Assembly (NCBI RefSeq): GCF_004362745.1
Contig: NZ_SNXY01000012.1
Coordinates: 90,640-154,639 of the forward strand
Direction: 5' to 3'
DNA length: 64,000 nucleotides
Source: Oharaeibacter diazotrophicus
GTDB taxonomy: Bacteria > Pseudomonadota > Alphaproteobacteria > Rhizobiales > Pleomorphomonadaceae
Below are positions 8,936 to 17,703 of the stretch, in pieces (position 1 is the first letter of the stretch; the number at the start of each line of letters is the position of its first letter). The notes beneath the pieces were generated by a model that was not told where the DNA came from, made no database searches, and worked only from the letters and a program-made list of their open reading frames with translations. The position numbers and the translations under genes were made by a program.

Positions 8936-10219
8936 ATGATCGTCGAACGGATCCTCGGTCGTCTGGTCGAGGCCCTCGTGGTCGAGGGCCATCTCGAGTT
9001 CGAACTGCCCGGAGGCCGGCGCTTCGTCGCCGGCGACGGCGGCGCGCCGCGGGTGCGGGCGCGGCTCACCGACCGCGCCGCCGGCCGCGAGCTGGTGCTG
9101 GACCCCGAGCTCAAGTTCGGCGAGCTCTTCATGGACGGCCGGCTGGTCGTCGAGGAGGGCACGGTCTACGACCTGCTCGCCCTCCTGCTCCAGGCCCACC
9201 GCGGCGACCGCGGCAAGCTGCCCGGCCGGGCGCTGACGCGGATCCGCCGGCTGCTGCGCCGCCTGACCGCGCGCAATCCGTTGGAGCGGTCGCGCCGCAA
9301 CGTCGCGCACCACTACGATATCGACGGGCGTGTCTACGACCTCTTCCTCGACGCCGACCGGCAATATTCCTGCGCCTATTACGAGCGGCCCGACGCGACC
9401 CTCGAGGAGGCCCAGCTCGCCAAGAAGCGCCACGTCACCGCCAAGCTGCTGGTCGAGCCGGGCCATTCGGTGCTCGACATCGGCTGCGGCTGGGGCGGCC
9501 TCGCGCTCTACCTTGCCGAGATCGCCGGCGCGGGGGCGGTGCGCGGCGTCACGCTGTCGGAGGAGCAGCTGGCGGTCGCGCGCGGCCGCGCCGCCGACGC
9601 CGGCCTCGACCGGGTCACCTTCGCGCTCGAGGACTACCGCCGCACCGAGGGCCGCTACGACCGCATCGTCTCGGTCGGCATGTTCGAGCACGTCGGTCCG
9701 GCCCACTACGAGGAGTATTTCGCCGCGGCGGCGCGGCTGCTCGCCGACGACGGCGTGATGCTGCTGCATACCATCGGCCGCACCGGCGAGCCGGATTTCA
9801 CCAATCCCTGGATGACCCGCTACATCTTCCCCGGCGGCCACCTGCCGACCCTCTCGGAGATGCTGCCGGTGATCGAGCGGTCCGGCCTTGCGGTCACCGA
9901 CGTCGAGGTGCTGCGCCTGCACTACGCCGAGACGCTCCGGGAATGGCGCAACCGCTTCATGGCCCGCCGCGAGGAGGCGAAGGCGCTGATGGACGAGCGC
10001 TTCTGCCGGATGTGGGAGTGCTATCTCGCGATGTCCGAGGCGGCGTTCCGCTTCGAGGACGTGGTGGTGTTCCAGATCCAACTCGCCAAGCGCAACGACG
10101 TGGTGCCCTTGACGCGCGACCATGTCGGCGAGCGCGAGGCGCGCCTGCGCGCCGCGGAGGCGGCCCGGCAAGCCGCCAACGACCGGAGCGCCTCGCGGCG
10201 CGGCCTCGCCGCGGAGTGA
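8936..10219 (+). CDS. cfa: Cyclopropane-fatty-acyl-phospholipid synthase
   Basis: 427 residues; ATG 8936 has GGAGG seven bases upstream. The enzyme transfers a methylene group from S-adenosylmethionine to unsaturated acyl chains in membrane phospholipids. An N-terminal lipid-binding part is followed by HYDIDGRVYDLFLD, the SAM motif VLDIGCGWGGLALYLAE (residues about 175-195), SVGMFEHVG, and the family block FPGGHLPTLSEM with LHYAETLREWRNRF. Length is normal for the family. It stands alone on this strand between a hairpin and a small exported protein. A stationary-phase or acid-stress role is known for the family; no regulatory site was recognised here. Confidence 0.93.
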   Translation: MIVERILGRLVEALVVEGHLEFELPGGRRFVAGDGGAPRVRARLTDRAAGRELVLDPELKFGELFMDGRLVVEEGTVYDLLALLLQAHRGDRGKLPGRALTRIRRLLRRLTARNPLERSRRNVAHHYDIDGRVYDLFLDADRQYSCAYYERPDATLEEAQLAKKRHVTAKLLVEPGHSVLDIGCGWGGLALYLAEIAGAGAVRGVTLSEEQLAVARGRAADAGLDRVTFALEDYRRTEGRYDRIVSVGMFEHVGPAHYEEYFAAAARLLADDGVMLLHTIGRTGEPDFTNPWMTRYIFPGGHLPTLSEMLPVIERSGLAVTDVEVLRLHYAETLREWRNRFMARREEAKALMDERFCRMWECYLAMSEAAFRFEDVVVFQIQLAKRNDVVPLTRDHVGEREARLRAAEAARQAANDRSASRRGLAAE

Positions 10220-10291
10220 CCGTGCCCGGCGGAACCGGCGCGCCGGGCGGGCATTGACCCGGCGGGGGCGTCCGTTCCGAAAGGTTCCGCC

Positions 10292-10609
10292 ATGACGCGC
10301 ACCACCCTTGCCGCGACGCTGGTCGCGGCGGCCCTCACCGTTCCGGCCGCCGCCCAGGCGCCGCAGACCGTTCCCGAGGCCGACCCTTGCGTCGACGGCC
10401 GGCTCACGGCCGGAGGCCGGCCGTGTCCGACCCTCTCCGACAAGCTCGACGAGACCGGCGGCATCGTCCGCCCGCCGCCGGGCGTCGACCCGGGCATCCA
10501 CCGGGACGCGCCCGATCCGATGCCCGGCACCACGCCGGTGATCCCCCCGGGCGCGATCGCGCCGCAGCCGGCGGATCCGAACGCCGAGGGCACGACGATC
10601 CCGAAGTGA
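10292..10609 (+). CDS. Small exported hypothetical protein
   Basis: 105 residues. A clear Sec signal peptide (MTRTTLAATLVAAALTVPAAAQA) is followed by a Pro/Gly-rich mature part of about 82 residues with two cysteines (DPCVDG, GRPCPTLSD) that could form a disulfide. It is probably periplasmic and disordered. It lies 72 bases after cfa and ends six bases before the convergent hydrogenase protease gene. Function unknown. Confidence 0.65.
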   Translation: MTRTTLAATLVAAALTVPAAAQAPQTVPEADPCVDGRLTAGGRPCPTLSDKLDETGGIVRPPPGVDPGIHRDAPDPMPGTTPVIPPGAIAPQPADPNAEGTTIPK

Positions 10610-10614
10610 GGGTG

Positions 10615-11109
10615 TCAGGAAACGGCCACGACGTCCGACGCATCGACCCGCGCACGCCACGCCGCGGCGTCGGGGCGGTCGAGCAGTGTCGCGGCGAAGC
10701 CGGCGGCGGCGTCCGCGCGGGCCGCGGCGGCCGCCGACAGCGGCGTACCGAGCCCGAACTCCTCGCCGCGGATCGCCAGCACGAAGGCGGCGGGTACCTT
10801 CGCGCCGACCCGGCGGCAGACGCCGAGCAGGGCGGCGGGGGCGAGGGCGTGGCTGAAGGGCGAGGCCGGATCGTCGTCGGCGGGGACCTCGGCGAAGGAA
10901 AAGGGCGCCGGCGTGCCGTGGCCGGCGTCGACGAACAGCACGAGGTCGGCGGCGGCGACGTCGAGGGCGTGCTCGAGCTGTAGCTGGTAGTCCTCGACGA
11001 GCGTCACGCCCGGCCTTGCCGTGGCGGCGAGGCGGTCGAGCACCACCGGCCCGAGCGCGTCGTCGCCGCGCGAGCGGTTGCCCCAGGCGAGCACGAGCAC
11101 TGCGGTCAC
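10615..11109 (-). CDS. hoxW: Hydrogenase maturation endopeptidase (HoxW type)
   Basis: 164 residues from GTG 11109, which overlaps the hoxH stop (GTGA). The N-terminus VLVLAWGNRSRGDDALGP matches the M52 peptidase signature GxGNxxxxDDxxG, including the Ni-sensing acidic residues. A second conserved segment is VLFVDAGHG. After Ni insertion the family removes the C-terminal tail of the [NiFe] large subunit. It is the last gene of hoxFUYHW, and its coupling to hoxH supports a dedicated protease. No hyp genes for metal-site assembly are in the window; they must be elsewhere. Confidence 0.85.
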   Translation of the reverse strand: MTAVLVLAWGNRSRGDDALGPVVLDRLAATARPGVTLVEDYQLQLEHALDVAAADLVLFVDAGHGTPAPFSFAEVPADDDPASPFSHALAPAALLGVCRRVGAKVPAAFVLAIRGEEFGLGTPLSAAAAARADAAAGFAATLLDRPDAAAWRARVDASDVVAVS

Positions 11110-12578
11110 GGGTCGGCGTTCCGCACCGCGCGCGAGATCGTGACGCCGTCGGCGTCGACGAGGTCGACGATCAGCGGCATCCGGCCGAGGGCGTGGGTGG
11201 CGCAGGACAGGCAGGGGTCGTAGGCACGGATCGCGACCTCGACGTGGTTCAGCAGCGGTTCGGTGACGACGCGGCCGTCGAGATGGTCGCGCGCCACCGC
11301 GCGGATCGCCTCGTTCATGGCTTGGTTGTTGTGGGTCGTGGAGACGATCAGGTTGCACCAGGACACGAGGTCGTCGTCGCCGACGCGGTAGTGGTGGATC
11401 AGCGTGCCGCGCGGCGCCTCGATGATGCCGACCGCCTCGCCGGCGCGCGCGCCGCGCTCGGCCATCAGGTCGGTGCCCGTGATCTCCGGGTCGTCGAGCA
11501 GGTCGCGGATCACCTCGAGGGCGTGCAGGAGCTCGATCAGGCGGGCCCAGTGCGTCATCAGCGCGCCGGCGATCGGCCGACCGCCGCCGGCGGCGAGGAA
11601 GACCTGCCGCTCCGCCTCGGCGAGCGGGCTCGGCATCCGATCGACGGTCTGCAGCCGGGCGAGCGGGCCGACCTTGTACCAGCCGTCCTCGGCGCCGAGG
11701 GCGGCGATGTGCGGGAACTTCATGTAGGACCACGGCTTGACGATCTCGACGATCCGCTCGTGGTAGGCGGCGGGGTCGACGTGGTCGAACAGGATAGCGC
11801 CGTTCAGGTCGCGGGCGCGCAGGCCGCCGTCGTAGAGGTCCATGGCGCCGTCGGGCGCCACCAGCGACATGGTGTGCGACGGCGCCGATCCGAAGCCGGC
11901 GTAGAAATCGGGCGCCGCCCCGGCGAGCCGGCGGATCAACGCCACCGCCTCGACCGCCCAGCCGACGTGCTCGTCGAGGTCGCGGCGCAGTTCGTCGCGT
12001 TCCTCCGGGGTCAGCGCCTTGTTGACGCCGCCCGGAATCGCGCCGGTGCCGTGGATGCGCTTGCCGGCGGTGTGGCGGATCACCTCCTGGCCGAACTTGC
12101 GCAGCTTGACGCCCTTCAGGGCGATGTCGGGCGCGGCGGCGACGACGCCGACGATGTTGCGCCGGGTCGCCTCGCAGTCGAAGCCGAGCAGGAGGTCGGG
12201 CGAGGCGAGGTGGAAGAAGTGGACGGCGTGGCTCTGGGCGATCTGGCCGTAGTGCATGAGCCGGCGAAGTTTCTCCGCCGTCGGCGTCAGGGCGCCGTAG
12301 CCGGCGATCCGGTCCATCGCCTTGACGGCGGCGAGGTGGTGGCTCACCGGGCAGATGCCGCAGAGCCGCTGCACCATCACCGGCACCTCCCAGTAGGGCC
12401 GGCCCTCGACGAAGGCCTCGAAGCCGCGGAACTCCACGATGTGGAGGCGCACTTGGTGCACGCGGTTCTCGGCGTCGAGCAGGATGGTGACCTTGCCGTG
12501 GCCCTCGACGCGGGTCACGGGGTCGATGGCGATGCGGCGCAGGCCCGTCTTGGAGGGCGCGGTCTCGAGGCTCGTCAT
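11106..12578 (-). CDS. hoxH: NAD-reducing [NiFe] hydrogenase, large subunit
   Basis: 490 residues, starting MTSLETAPSKTG. It holds the Ni-Fe(CN)2CO site where H2 is split or formed. The N-terminal ligand motif is RLCGICPVSHHL (RxCGxC) and the C-terminal one DPCLSCATH (DPCxxC). Twenty-eight residues follow that His and should be the tail removed by HoxW. The opening AIDPVTRVEGHGK is the family signature. The gene starts 10 bases after hoxY. As part of HoxFUYH it works in the cytoplasm, exchanging electrons between H2 and NAD(H). Length and motifs are intact, so the enzyme should be functional. Confidence 0.95.
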   Translation of the reverse strand: MTSLETAPSKTGLRRIAIDPVTRVEGHGKVTILLDAENRVHQVRLHIVEFRGFEAFVEGRPYWEVPVMVQRLCGICPVSHHLAAVKAMDRIAGYGALTPTAEKLRRLMHYGQIAQSHAVHFFHLASPDLLLGFDCEATRRNIVGVVAAAPDIALKGVKLRKFGQEVIRHTAGKRIHGTGAIPGGVNKALTPEERDELRRDLDEHVGWAVEAVALIRRLAGAAPDFYAGFGSAPSHTMSLVAPDGAMDLYDGGLRARDLNGAILFDHVDPAAYHERIVEIVKPWSYMKFPHIAALGAEDGWYKVGPLARLQTVDRMPSPLAEAERQVFLAAGGGRPIAGALMTHWARLIELLHALEVIRDLLDDPEITGTDLMAERGARAGEAVGIIEAPRGTLIHHYRVGDDDLVSWCNLIVSTTHNNQAMNEAIRAVARDHLDGRVVTEPLLNHVEVAIRAYDPCLSCATHALGRMPLIVDLVDADGVTISRAVRNADP

Positions 12579-12588
12579 CCCGGCACCG

Positions 12589-13158
12589 TCAGTCGAAGTG
12601 GAGGAGGGCGTCGGCGAGCCGCGGCGTGCGGCCCTCGGCGAGGTCGGTCAGGAACTTGTGGATCGCGTCCGCCGAGGGCGGGCAGCCCGGCAGGAAGTAG
12701 TCGACGCGGACCACCTCGTGCAGCGGGTGGACCTTGTCGGTGAGCAGCGGCAGTTCGGGGTCGTCGGGGATGCCGGCGCCGCCGTCGGGGCGCTCCTCGT
12801 AGACCTTGCGCAGGATGTCCTCGAGGCCGCGGTGGTTGCGCATCGCCGGCAGGCCGCCGTTGACGGCGCAGGCGCCGAGCGCGATCACCACCTTGGCGGC
12901 ACGGCGCAGCTCGCGCAGCACGTGGACGTTCTCGGCGTTGCAGACGCCGCCCTCGACGAGGGCGATGTCGCAGGGGCCGGGGTGCTTGATGTCGGTCAGC
13001 GGCGAGCGGTCGAGCACGATCAGGTCGATGAGGCCGACCAGCCGCTCGTCCATGTCGAGGAAGGACATGTGGCAGCCGAAGCAGCCGGCGAGCGAAGCGG
13101 TGGCGACGCGGAGCCGCCGGCGCGGCGCGGGGGCGGGGAGGGGGGCGGGCGCGCTCAT
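12589..13158 (-). CDS. hoxY: NAD-reducing hydrogenase, small subunit
   Basis: 189 residues; ATG 13158 overlaps the hoxU stop (ATGA). It carries the proximal [4Fe-4S] cluster that passes electrons between HoxH and the diaphorase. Cluster ligands are visible in AGCFGCHMSFLD, GGVCNAEN, IALGACAVNGG and FLPGCPPSADAIH. There is no Tat signal or C-terminal membrane helix, as expected for the short soluble Group 3d small subunit, unlike the longer membrane-bound uptake type. A Pro/Ala-rich stretch of about 13 residues precedes the conserved fold. Confidence 0.94.
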   Translation of the reverse strand: MSAPAPLPAPAPRRRLRVATASLAGCFGCHMSFLDMDERLVGLIDLIVLDRSPLTDIKHPGPCDIALVEGGVCNAENVHVLRELRRAAKVVIALGACAVNGGLPAMRNHRGLEDILRKVYEERPDGGAGIPDDPELPLLTDKVHPLHEVVRVDYFLPGCPPSADAIHKFLTDLAEGRTPRLADALLHFD

Positions 13159-13883
13159 CGGCCGTCCTCCGTGCGGGCGAGATGGGGCGAGACCTCGGAG
13201 ATCGGCCCGGCGTCGAAGACGCGGGCGCCGATCGGCACCGAGAAGCCGACCCGCTTCGGCAGGATCGCCCCGACCGGGCAGACGTGGGCGGCGGCGTCCT
13301 CGATCGCGAGATCGGTGTCGCCGAGCCGCCCGGTGGGAGAGTTCACGACGATGCGGCAGTCGCCGCCGCGGCCGGCGACGGCGAACACCGACTTGCCATC
13401 GACGTCGCGGCTCGCCCGGACGCAGAGTTCGCAGAGGATGCAGCGGTCGAGGTCGAGCAGCACGTCGGGGTGCGAGCCGTCGAGCCGGCGGTTCGGGTAG
13501 AAATGGTCGAAGCGCGGCGTCAGCATCTCGGCGTCGTAGGCGAGCGCCTGGAGCGTGCAGTTGCCGCTCTTCTCGCAGCCCGGGCAGAAGTGGTTGCCCT
13601 CGACGAACAGCATCTGCAACAGGGTGCGCCGGCGCTCCTGGATCTCCGGCGTCGCGCTCGCGACCTCCTGGCCGGGCAGCGCCCGCATCGTGCAGGCCGA
13701 GCCGTTGCGGCCGTTGACCACGACGGTGCAGACCTTGCAGCTGCCGTGCGGGGCGAAGTCCGGGTGGTGGCAGAGGTGCGGGATCCAGACCCCGGCGGCG
13801 AGCGCCGCCTCGAGGATGGTCTGGCCCGGCTCGAACGGCACGCGCAGGCCGTCGATGACGACGACGTTCTCGATCTCCGTCAC
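13155..13883 (-). CDS. hoxU: NAD-reducing hydrogenase, diaphorase small subunit
   Basis: 242 residues from GTG 13883, which overlaps the hoxF stop (GTGA). HoxU is the electron wire between HoxF and HoxY and resembles the N-terminal part of complex I NuoG. It has a [2Fe-2S] domain (CHHPDFAPHGSCKVC, then GSACT), a His/Cys-ligated cluster (GNHFCPGCEKSGNC) and a ferredoxin-like [4Fe-4S] segment (CILCELCVRAS and HVCPVGAI). All ligand sets are complete. Length is typical of HoxU. Confidence 0.94.
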   Translation of the reverse strand: MTEIENVVVIDGLRVPFEPGQTILEAALAAGVWIPHLCHHPDFAPHGSCKVCTVVVNGRNGSACTMRALPGQEVASATPEIQERRRTLLQMLFVEGNHFCPGCEKSGNCTLQALAYDAEMLTPRFDHFYPNRRLDGSHPDVLLDLDRCILCELCVRASRDVDGKSVFAVAGRGGDCRIVVNSPTGRLGDTDLAIEDAAAHVCPVGAILPKRVGFSVPIGARVFDAGPISEVSPHLARTEDGR

Positions 13884-15682
13884 GGCTCGAACTCCTGCAC
13901 GAGATGGGCGTCGGCGTCGTCGCGGCCGGCGAGGCGGCGGGCGGTGGCGAGCGAAGCGTCGAGGTCGAAGGCGGGCTCGAAGTCGACCGCGGCGAGGCGG
14001 CGCTCGAAGGCGGGGCGGAAGCGCTCGAGGGCGTCGACCACGGCGTTGGCCGCGGTCTGGCCGAGGCCGCAGTGGCTGGTGCGCGCCATCAGGCTCTGCA
14101 GCCGGCGGATCTCCAGGAGGTCGCCGTGGGTGCCGTGGCCGGCGGCGACCTTGTCGACCAGCCGCTTCACGAGCCGGGTGCCGACCCGGCAGGGCGTGCA
14201 GAAGCCGCAGCTCTCCTCGGCGAAGAAGTCGGCGAAGGCGGCGGCGACGTCGACGAGGTCGCGGCCGGGGCCGAACACCATCATGGCGCCGGCGGTCGGC
14301 ACGTCCTCGAAGGCGATGCGGCGGCGGAAGTCGTCGGCGGCGACCAGCACGCCCGAGGCGCCGCCGACCTGGACCGCGATCGCCCGCTCGGCGCCGCAGT
14401 CGGCCAGCACCTCGGCGATGGCGACGCCGAAGGGATATTCGTAGACGCCGGGCCGGTCGCAGTCGCCGGAGATCGAGAGCAGCTTGGTGCCGGTCGACTG
14501 CCGCGTGCCGGTGCCGGCGAACCACGCGCCGCCGCGCTTGGCGATCTCGTGCGCCTTGCACAGCGTCTCGACGTTGTTGACCACGGTCGGACGGCCGAGA
14601 TAGCCGCGCACCACCGGGAAGGGCGGGCGGATCCGCGGCCGGCCCGGCTTGCCCTCGAGACTCTCGATCAGCGCGGTCTCCTCGCCGCAGACGTAGGCGC
14701 CGGCGCCCATGCGGATCTCGACGTCGAAGTCGAAGCCCTCGGTGCCGAGCACGCTCCGCCCGAGGAGGCCGCGGGCGCGCATGTCGGCGAGCACGGCCTC
14801 GAGCGGGGCCTTGAGGTGGAGATATTCTCCGCGCAGGTACAGGAAGCCCTCGCTGGCGCCGACGCACCACGCCGCCACCGCCATGCCCTCGAACACCTTG
14901 CCGGCGTGGCTCGCCAGCAGCACCCGGTCCTTGAAGGTGCCGGGCTCGCCCTCGTCGGCGTTGCAGACGATCACCTTGGGGCCGCCGGCGGCGTCGCGGG
15001 CGGCCATCCACTTGACCGCGGTGGTGAAGCCGGCGCCGCCGCGGCCGCGCAGGTTGGAGGCGCGCATCTCGGCGAGCATGCCGTCGCGACCGCGGGCGAT
15101 CGCCGCGGAGAGGCTCTCGCCGGGCACCCACGGCCCGCCGAGCAGCACGTCGGCCCGGCGGACCTGGTCGTCGACCCGGAAGAACTCCTCCGGCCAGTCG
15201 GCGAGGGCCACGTCGCGACGGACGAGGTCGGCGACGGCGTCGACCCGGTCGGCGGTCATGCGTGTGACGACGCGCCCGTCGACGAGGATCGCGGGGCCCT
15301 GGTCGCCCATGCCCGTGCATGCGGTCAGCCCGACCGAGACGCGGCCGTCGGCGCTGGTCTCGTCGCCGGAAAGGCCGAACTGCGCCAGCATGCGCCGGTA
15401 GAGGGCGCGGTTGCCGGCCATGCGGTCGGTGACGTTGTCGGAGAACAGGATCCGGGTGCGCCCGCGCGGCCGGGTCGCGAAGAAGGCGTAGAAAGTGGCG
15501 GTTGCCTCGACGTCGGCACGCGAGACGCCGAGGCCGGCGGCGACGGCGGTCAGCGTGTCGGGCGACAGCCAGCGGAGGTCGTCCTGGATCTCGCGCAGGA
15601 TCTCGACGAGACGGGTGCGGTCGCGGCGGTGGCGGTCGAGCGCGGCGTCGACCGCGCGGGTCTCCAGGTCGTCGTCGGGCAC
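13880..15682 (-). CDS. hoxF: NAD-reducing hydrogenase, FMN/NAD-binding diaphorase large subunit
   Basis: 600 residues. The NuoE-like N-terminal part (about 1-165) is fused to a NuoF-like domain. NuoF motifs: GRGGAGFTTAVKW (FMN/NADH), CNADEGEPGTFKDR, GAYVCGEETALIESLEGKPG, and the [4Fe-4S] ligands in ESCGFCTPCRVGT with a later TSHCGLGQ. The NuoE-like part has only one cysteine (TACTGMGDQGP), so it seems unable to hold the [2Fe-2S] cluster of complex I; some soluble hydrogenases may share this. First gene of the operon. Its ATG lies 63 bases from the nearer of two FNR/FixK-like boxes, so oxygen-responsive control is likely. Confidence 0.94.
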   Translation of the reverse strand: MPDDDLETRAVDAALDRHRRDRTRLVEILREIQDDLRWLSPDTLTAVAAGLGVSRADVEATATFYAFFATRPRGRTRILFSDNVTDRMAGNRALYRRMLAQFGLSGDETSADGRVSVGLTACTGMGDQGPAILVDGRVVTRMTADRVDAVADLVRRDVALADWPEEFFRVDDQVRRADVLLGGPWVPGESLSAAIARGRDGMLAEMRASNLRGRGGAGFTTAVKWMAARDAAGGPKVIVCNADEGEPGTFKDRVLLASHAGKVFEGMAVAAWCVGASEGFLYLRGEYLHLKAPLEAVLADMRARGLLGRSVLGTEGFDFDVEIRMGAGAYVCGEETALIESLEGKPGRPRIRPPFPVVRGYLGRPTVVNNVETLCKAHEIAKRGGAWFAGTGTRQSTGTKLLSISGDCDRPGVYEYPFGVAIAEVLADCGAERAIAVQVGGASGVLVAADDFRRRIAFEDVPTAGAMMVFGPGRDLVDVAAAFADFFAEESCGFCTPCRVGTRLVKRLVDKVAAGHGTHGDLLEIRRLQSLMARTSHCGLGQTAANAVVDALERFRPAFERRLAAVDFEPAFDLDASLATARRLAGRDDADAHLVQEFEP

Positions 15683-15745
15683 GGCGCACTCCCCCTCGAA
15701 AGGCCGTCGTCGAAGGGAGCTTCCCAGCTTCGCGGCCGGCCCGCA

Positions 15746-15759
15746 GTGATCGAAATCAA
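15746..15759 (-). promoter_or_regulatory. FNR/FixK-like box on the hoxF side
   Basis: GTGATCGAAATCAA fits the FNR/FixK consensus TTGAT-N4-ATCAA at all but one consensus position. Its centre is about 70 bases from the hoxF start codon, a distance compatible with a class II activator site near -41. Confidence 0.65.
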
Positions 15760-15780
15760 ACCGCGGAACGCCCGGCCGGG

Positions 15781-15794
15781 TTGACGCCGATCAA
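15781..15794 (+). promoter_or_regulatory. FNR/FixK-like box on the ferredoxin oxidoreductase side
   Basis: TTGACGCCGATCAA fits TTGAT-N4-ATCAA with one mismatch. Its centre is about 72 bases from the start codon at 15860, mirroring the other box on the hox side of the same 177-bp intergenic region. Confidence 0.65.
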
Positions 15795-15859
15795 TGCGGC
15801 CGGGGCCGTCCGGGCCGATGGTCCGGGGCGTCACAACGTCGAGTGAAGGACGGTTCCCG

Positions 15860-16441
15860 ATGTTCCAGGTCCGTATCCACGGCCGCGGCGGCCAGGGCGT
15901 CGTCACGGCCGCGGAGATGCTCTCGGTCGCCGCCTTCCTGGAGGGGCGCCACGCCCAGGCCTTCCCGAGCTTCGGCTCGGAGCGCACCGGCGCGCCGGTG
16001 GTGGCGTTCTGCCGGATCGACGACCGCGAGATCCGCGTCCGCGAGCCGGTGGTGGCGCCCGACGCGCTGATCGTCCAGGACCCGACTCTGTTCCATCAGG
16101 TCGACGTGTTCCAGGGCCTGTCGCCGGACGGCTACGTGCTGGTCAACTCCGGCCGGAGCTTCGCCGAGCTCGGCCTTGCCGACGTCGCCGGCCGCTTTCG
16201 CCCCGAGCGGATGCTGACGGTGCCGGCGAGCGACCTCGCCATGCGCCACATCGGGCGGCCGCTGCCGAACGCCGTGCTGCTCGGCGGCTTCGCCGCCTTC
16301 GCCGGCCTCGTCCACCTCGACAGCGTCGAGGCGGCGATCCGCGACCGCTTCTCCGGCCGGCTCGCCGAGGCCAACGTCGCCGCGGCCCGCGCCGCCCACG
16401 CCTACGTCACCGAGGAAATGAGGGAGCCCGCGCGATGCTGA
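15860..16441 (+). CDS. porC: 2-oxoacid (pyruvate):ferredoxin oxidoreductase, gamma subunit
   Basis: 193 residues from ATG 15860 (MFQVRIHGRGGQG...). The opening GRGGQGVVTAAEML and the block QAFPSFGSERTGAPV are the signatures of the gamma subunit, which helps bind CoA and holds the complex together. The enzyme converts a 2-oxoacid plus CoA to acyl-CoA, CO2 and reduced ferredoxin. First gene of a four-gene operon; its stop overlaps the alpha gene by 7 bases. Pyruvate is the likely substrate given the hydrogenase next door, but other 2-oxoacids cannot be excluded from sequence. Confidence 0.9.
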   Translation: MFQVRIHGRGGQGVVTAAEMLSVAAFLEGRHAQAFPSFGSERTGAPVVAFCRIDDREIRVREPVVAPDALIVQDPTLFHQVDVFQGLSPDGYVLVNSGRSFAELGLADVAGRFRPERMLTVPASDLAMRHIGRPLPNAVLLGGFAAFAGLVHLDSVEAAIRDRFSGRLAEANVAAARAAHAYVTEEMREPARC

Positions 16442-17688
16442 GGCAGATCGAGGGATCGCGGGCGGTCGCCGAGACCGTGGCGCTGTGCCGGCCGGAGGTG
16501 ATCTGCGCCTATCCGATCTCGCCGCAGACACACATCGTCGAGGGCCTCGGCGAGCTGGTGAAGACCGGCGCGCTCGCCCCGTGCGAGTTCGTCAACGTCG
16601 AGAGCGAGTTCGCGGCGATGTCGGTGGCGATCGGCGCCTCGGCGGCCGGCGCGCGCGCCTATACCGCGACGGCTTCGCAGGGGCTCCTGTTCATGGTCGA
16701 GGCGGTCTACAACGCCTCCGGCCTCGGCCTGCCGATCGTGATGACGGTGGCCAACCGCGCCATCGGCGCACCGATCAACATCTGGAACGACCACACGGAT
16801 TCGATGTCGCAGCGCGACTGCGGCTGGATCCAGCTGTTCGCCGAGACCAACCAGGAGGCCGCCGACCTACACGTCCAGGCCTTCCGCCTCGCCGAGGAGC
16901 TGTCGCTGCCGGTGATGGTCTGCATGGACGGCTTCATCCTGACCCACGCCTTCGAGCGGGTCGACATTCCCGACCAGGCTACGGTGGACGCCTTCCTGCC
17001 ACCGTTCGAGCCCCGGCAGGTGCTCGACCCCGCCGACCCCGTTACCATCGGCGCCATGGTGGGACCCGAGGCCTTCATGGAGGTGCGCTACCTCGCCCAC
17101 CACCGCCAGACCGAGGCGCTCGCCCGCATCCCGGAGATCGCGGCGGAGTTCGCCGCCGCCTTCGGCCGGGAATCCGGCGGGCTCGTCAGGCCCTACCGGC
17201 TCGACGACGCCGAAACGGTGGTGATCGCGCTCGGCTCGGTGCTCGGCACCATCAAGGACGTGGTCGACGAGATGCGCGCCGAGGGCCGGCGGATCGGCGC
17301 GCTCGGCATCGGCTCGTTCCGGCCGTTCCCGCACGCGGCGATCCGCGCCGCGCTCGCCGGGGCGAAGCGCTACGTGGTGGTGGAGAAGTCGCTCGCCGTC
17401 GGTGGCGGCGGCGTGGTGGCGACCGACGTCCGGATGGCGCTCGACGGCGCGGCGATCCCCGGGATCACCGCCGTCGCCGGCCTCGGCGGCCGGGCGATCA
17501 CCAAGGCCTCGCTGCGGCGGCTGTTCGAGGCGGTGATCGTCGGCACGGCCGAGCCGCTGACCTTCCTCGACCTCGACCGCGGCATCGTCGAGCGCGAGCT
17601 CGCCCGGATGCGCGAGAAGCGCCGCTCCGGCCCGATCGCCGAGAACATCCTGAGGGACGTCGGCGCCGTCGCCGCCCGCATCGTCTGA
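16435..17688 (+). CDS. porA: 2-oxoacid (pyruvate):ferredoxin oxidoreductase, alpha subunit
   Basis: 417 residues. It contains the pyrimidine-binding part of the thiamine diphosphate site (AYPISPQTHIVEGLGE with the conserved glutamates in VNVESEFAAM) and the GASAAGARAYTATASQGL block of the family. The later part (VIALGSVLGTIKDVVDEM, GIGSFRPFPHAAI) is the domain II/III region. The order gamma-alpha-beta matches the archaeal-type four-subunit enzymes, not the single-chain NifJ type common in enteric bacteria. Confidence 0.92.
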   Translation: MLRQIEGSRAVAETVALCRPEVICAYPISPQTHIVEGLGELVKTGALAPCEFVNVESEFAAMSVAIGASAAGARAYTATASQGLLFMVEAVYNASGLGLPIVMTVANRAIGAPINIWNDHTDSMSQRDCGWIQLFAETNQEAADLHVQAFRLAEELSLPVMVCMDGFILTHAFERVDIPDQATVDAFLPPFEPRQVLDPADPVTIGAMVGPEAFMEVRYLAHHRQTEALARIPEIAAEFAAAFGRESGGLVRPYRLDDAETVVIALGSVLGTIKDVVDEMRAEGRRIGALGIGSFRPFPHAAIRAALAGAKRYVVVEKSLAVGGGGVVATDVRMALDGAAIPGITAVAGLGGRAITKASLRRLFEAVIVGTAEPLTFLDLDRGIVERELARMREKRRSGPIAENILRDVGAVAARIV

Positions 17689-17703
17689 CCGCCGGGGGAC
17701 GCC

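Noticed and set aside
15210..15682. Loss of [2Fe-2S] ligands in the HoxF NuoE-like domain as a defect
   Set aside because: Only one Cys remains, but I believe other soluble NAD-linked hydrogenases also lack this cluster, so it may be normal for the family and not decay.
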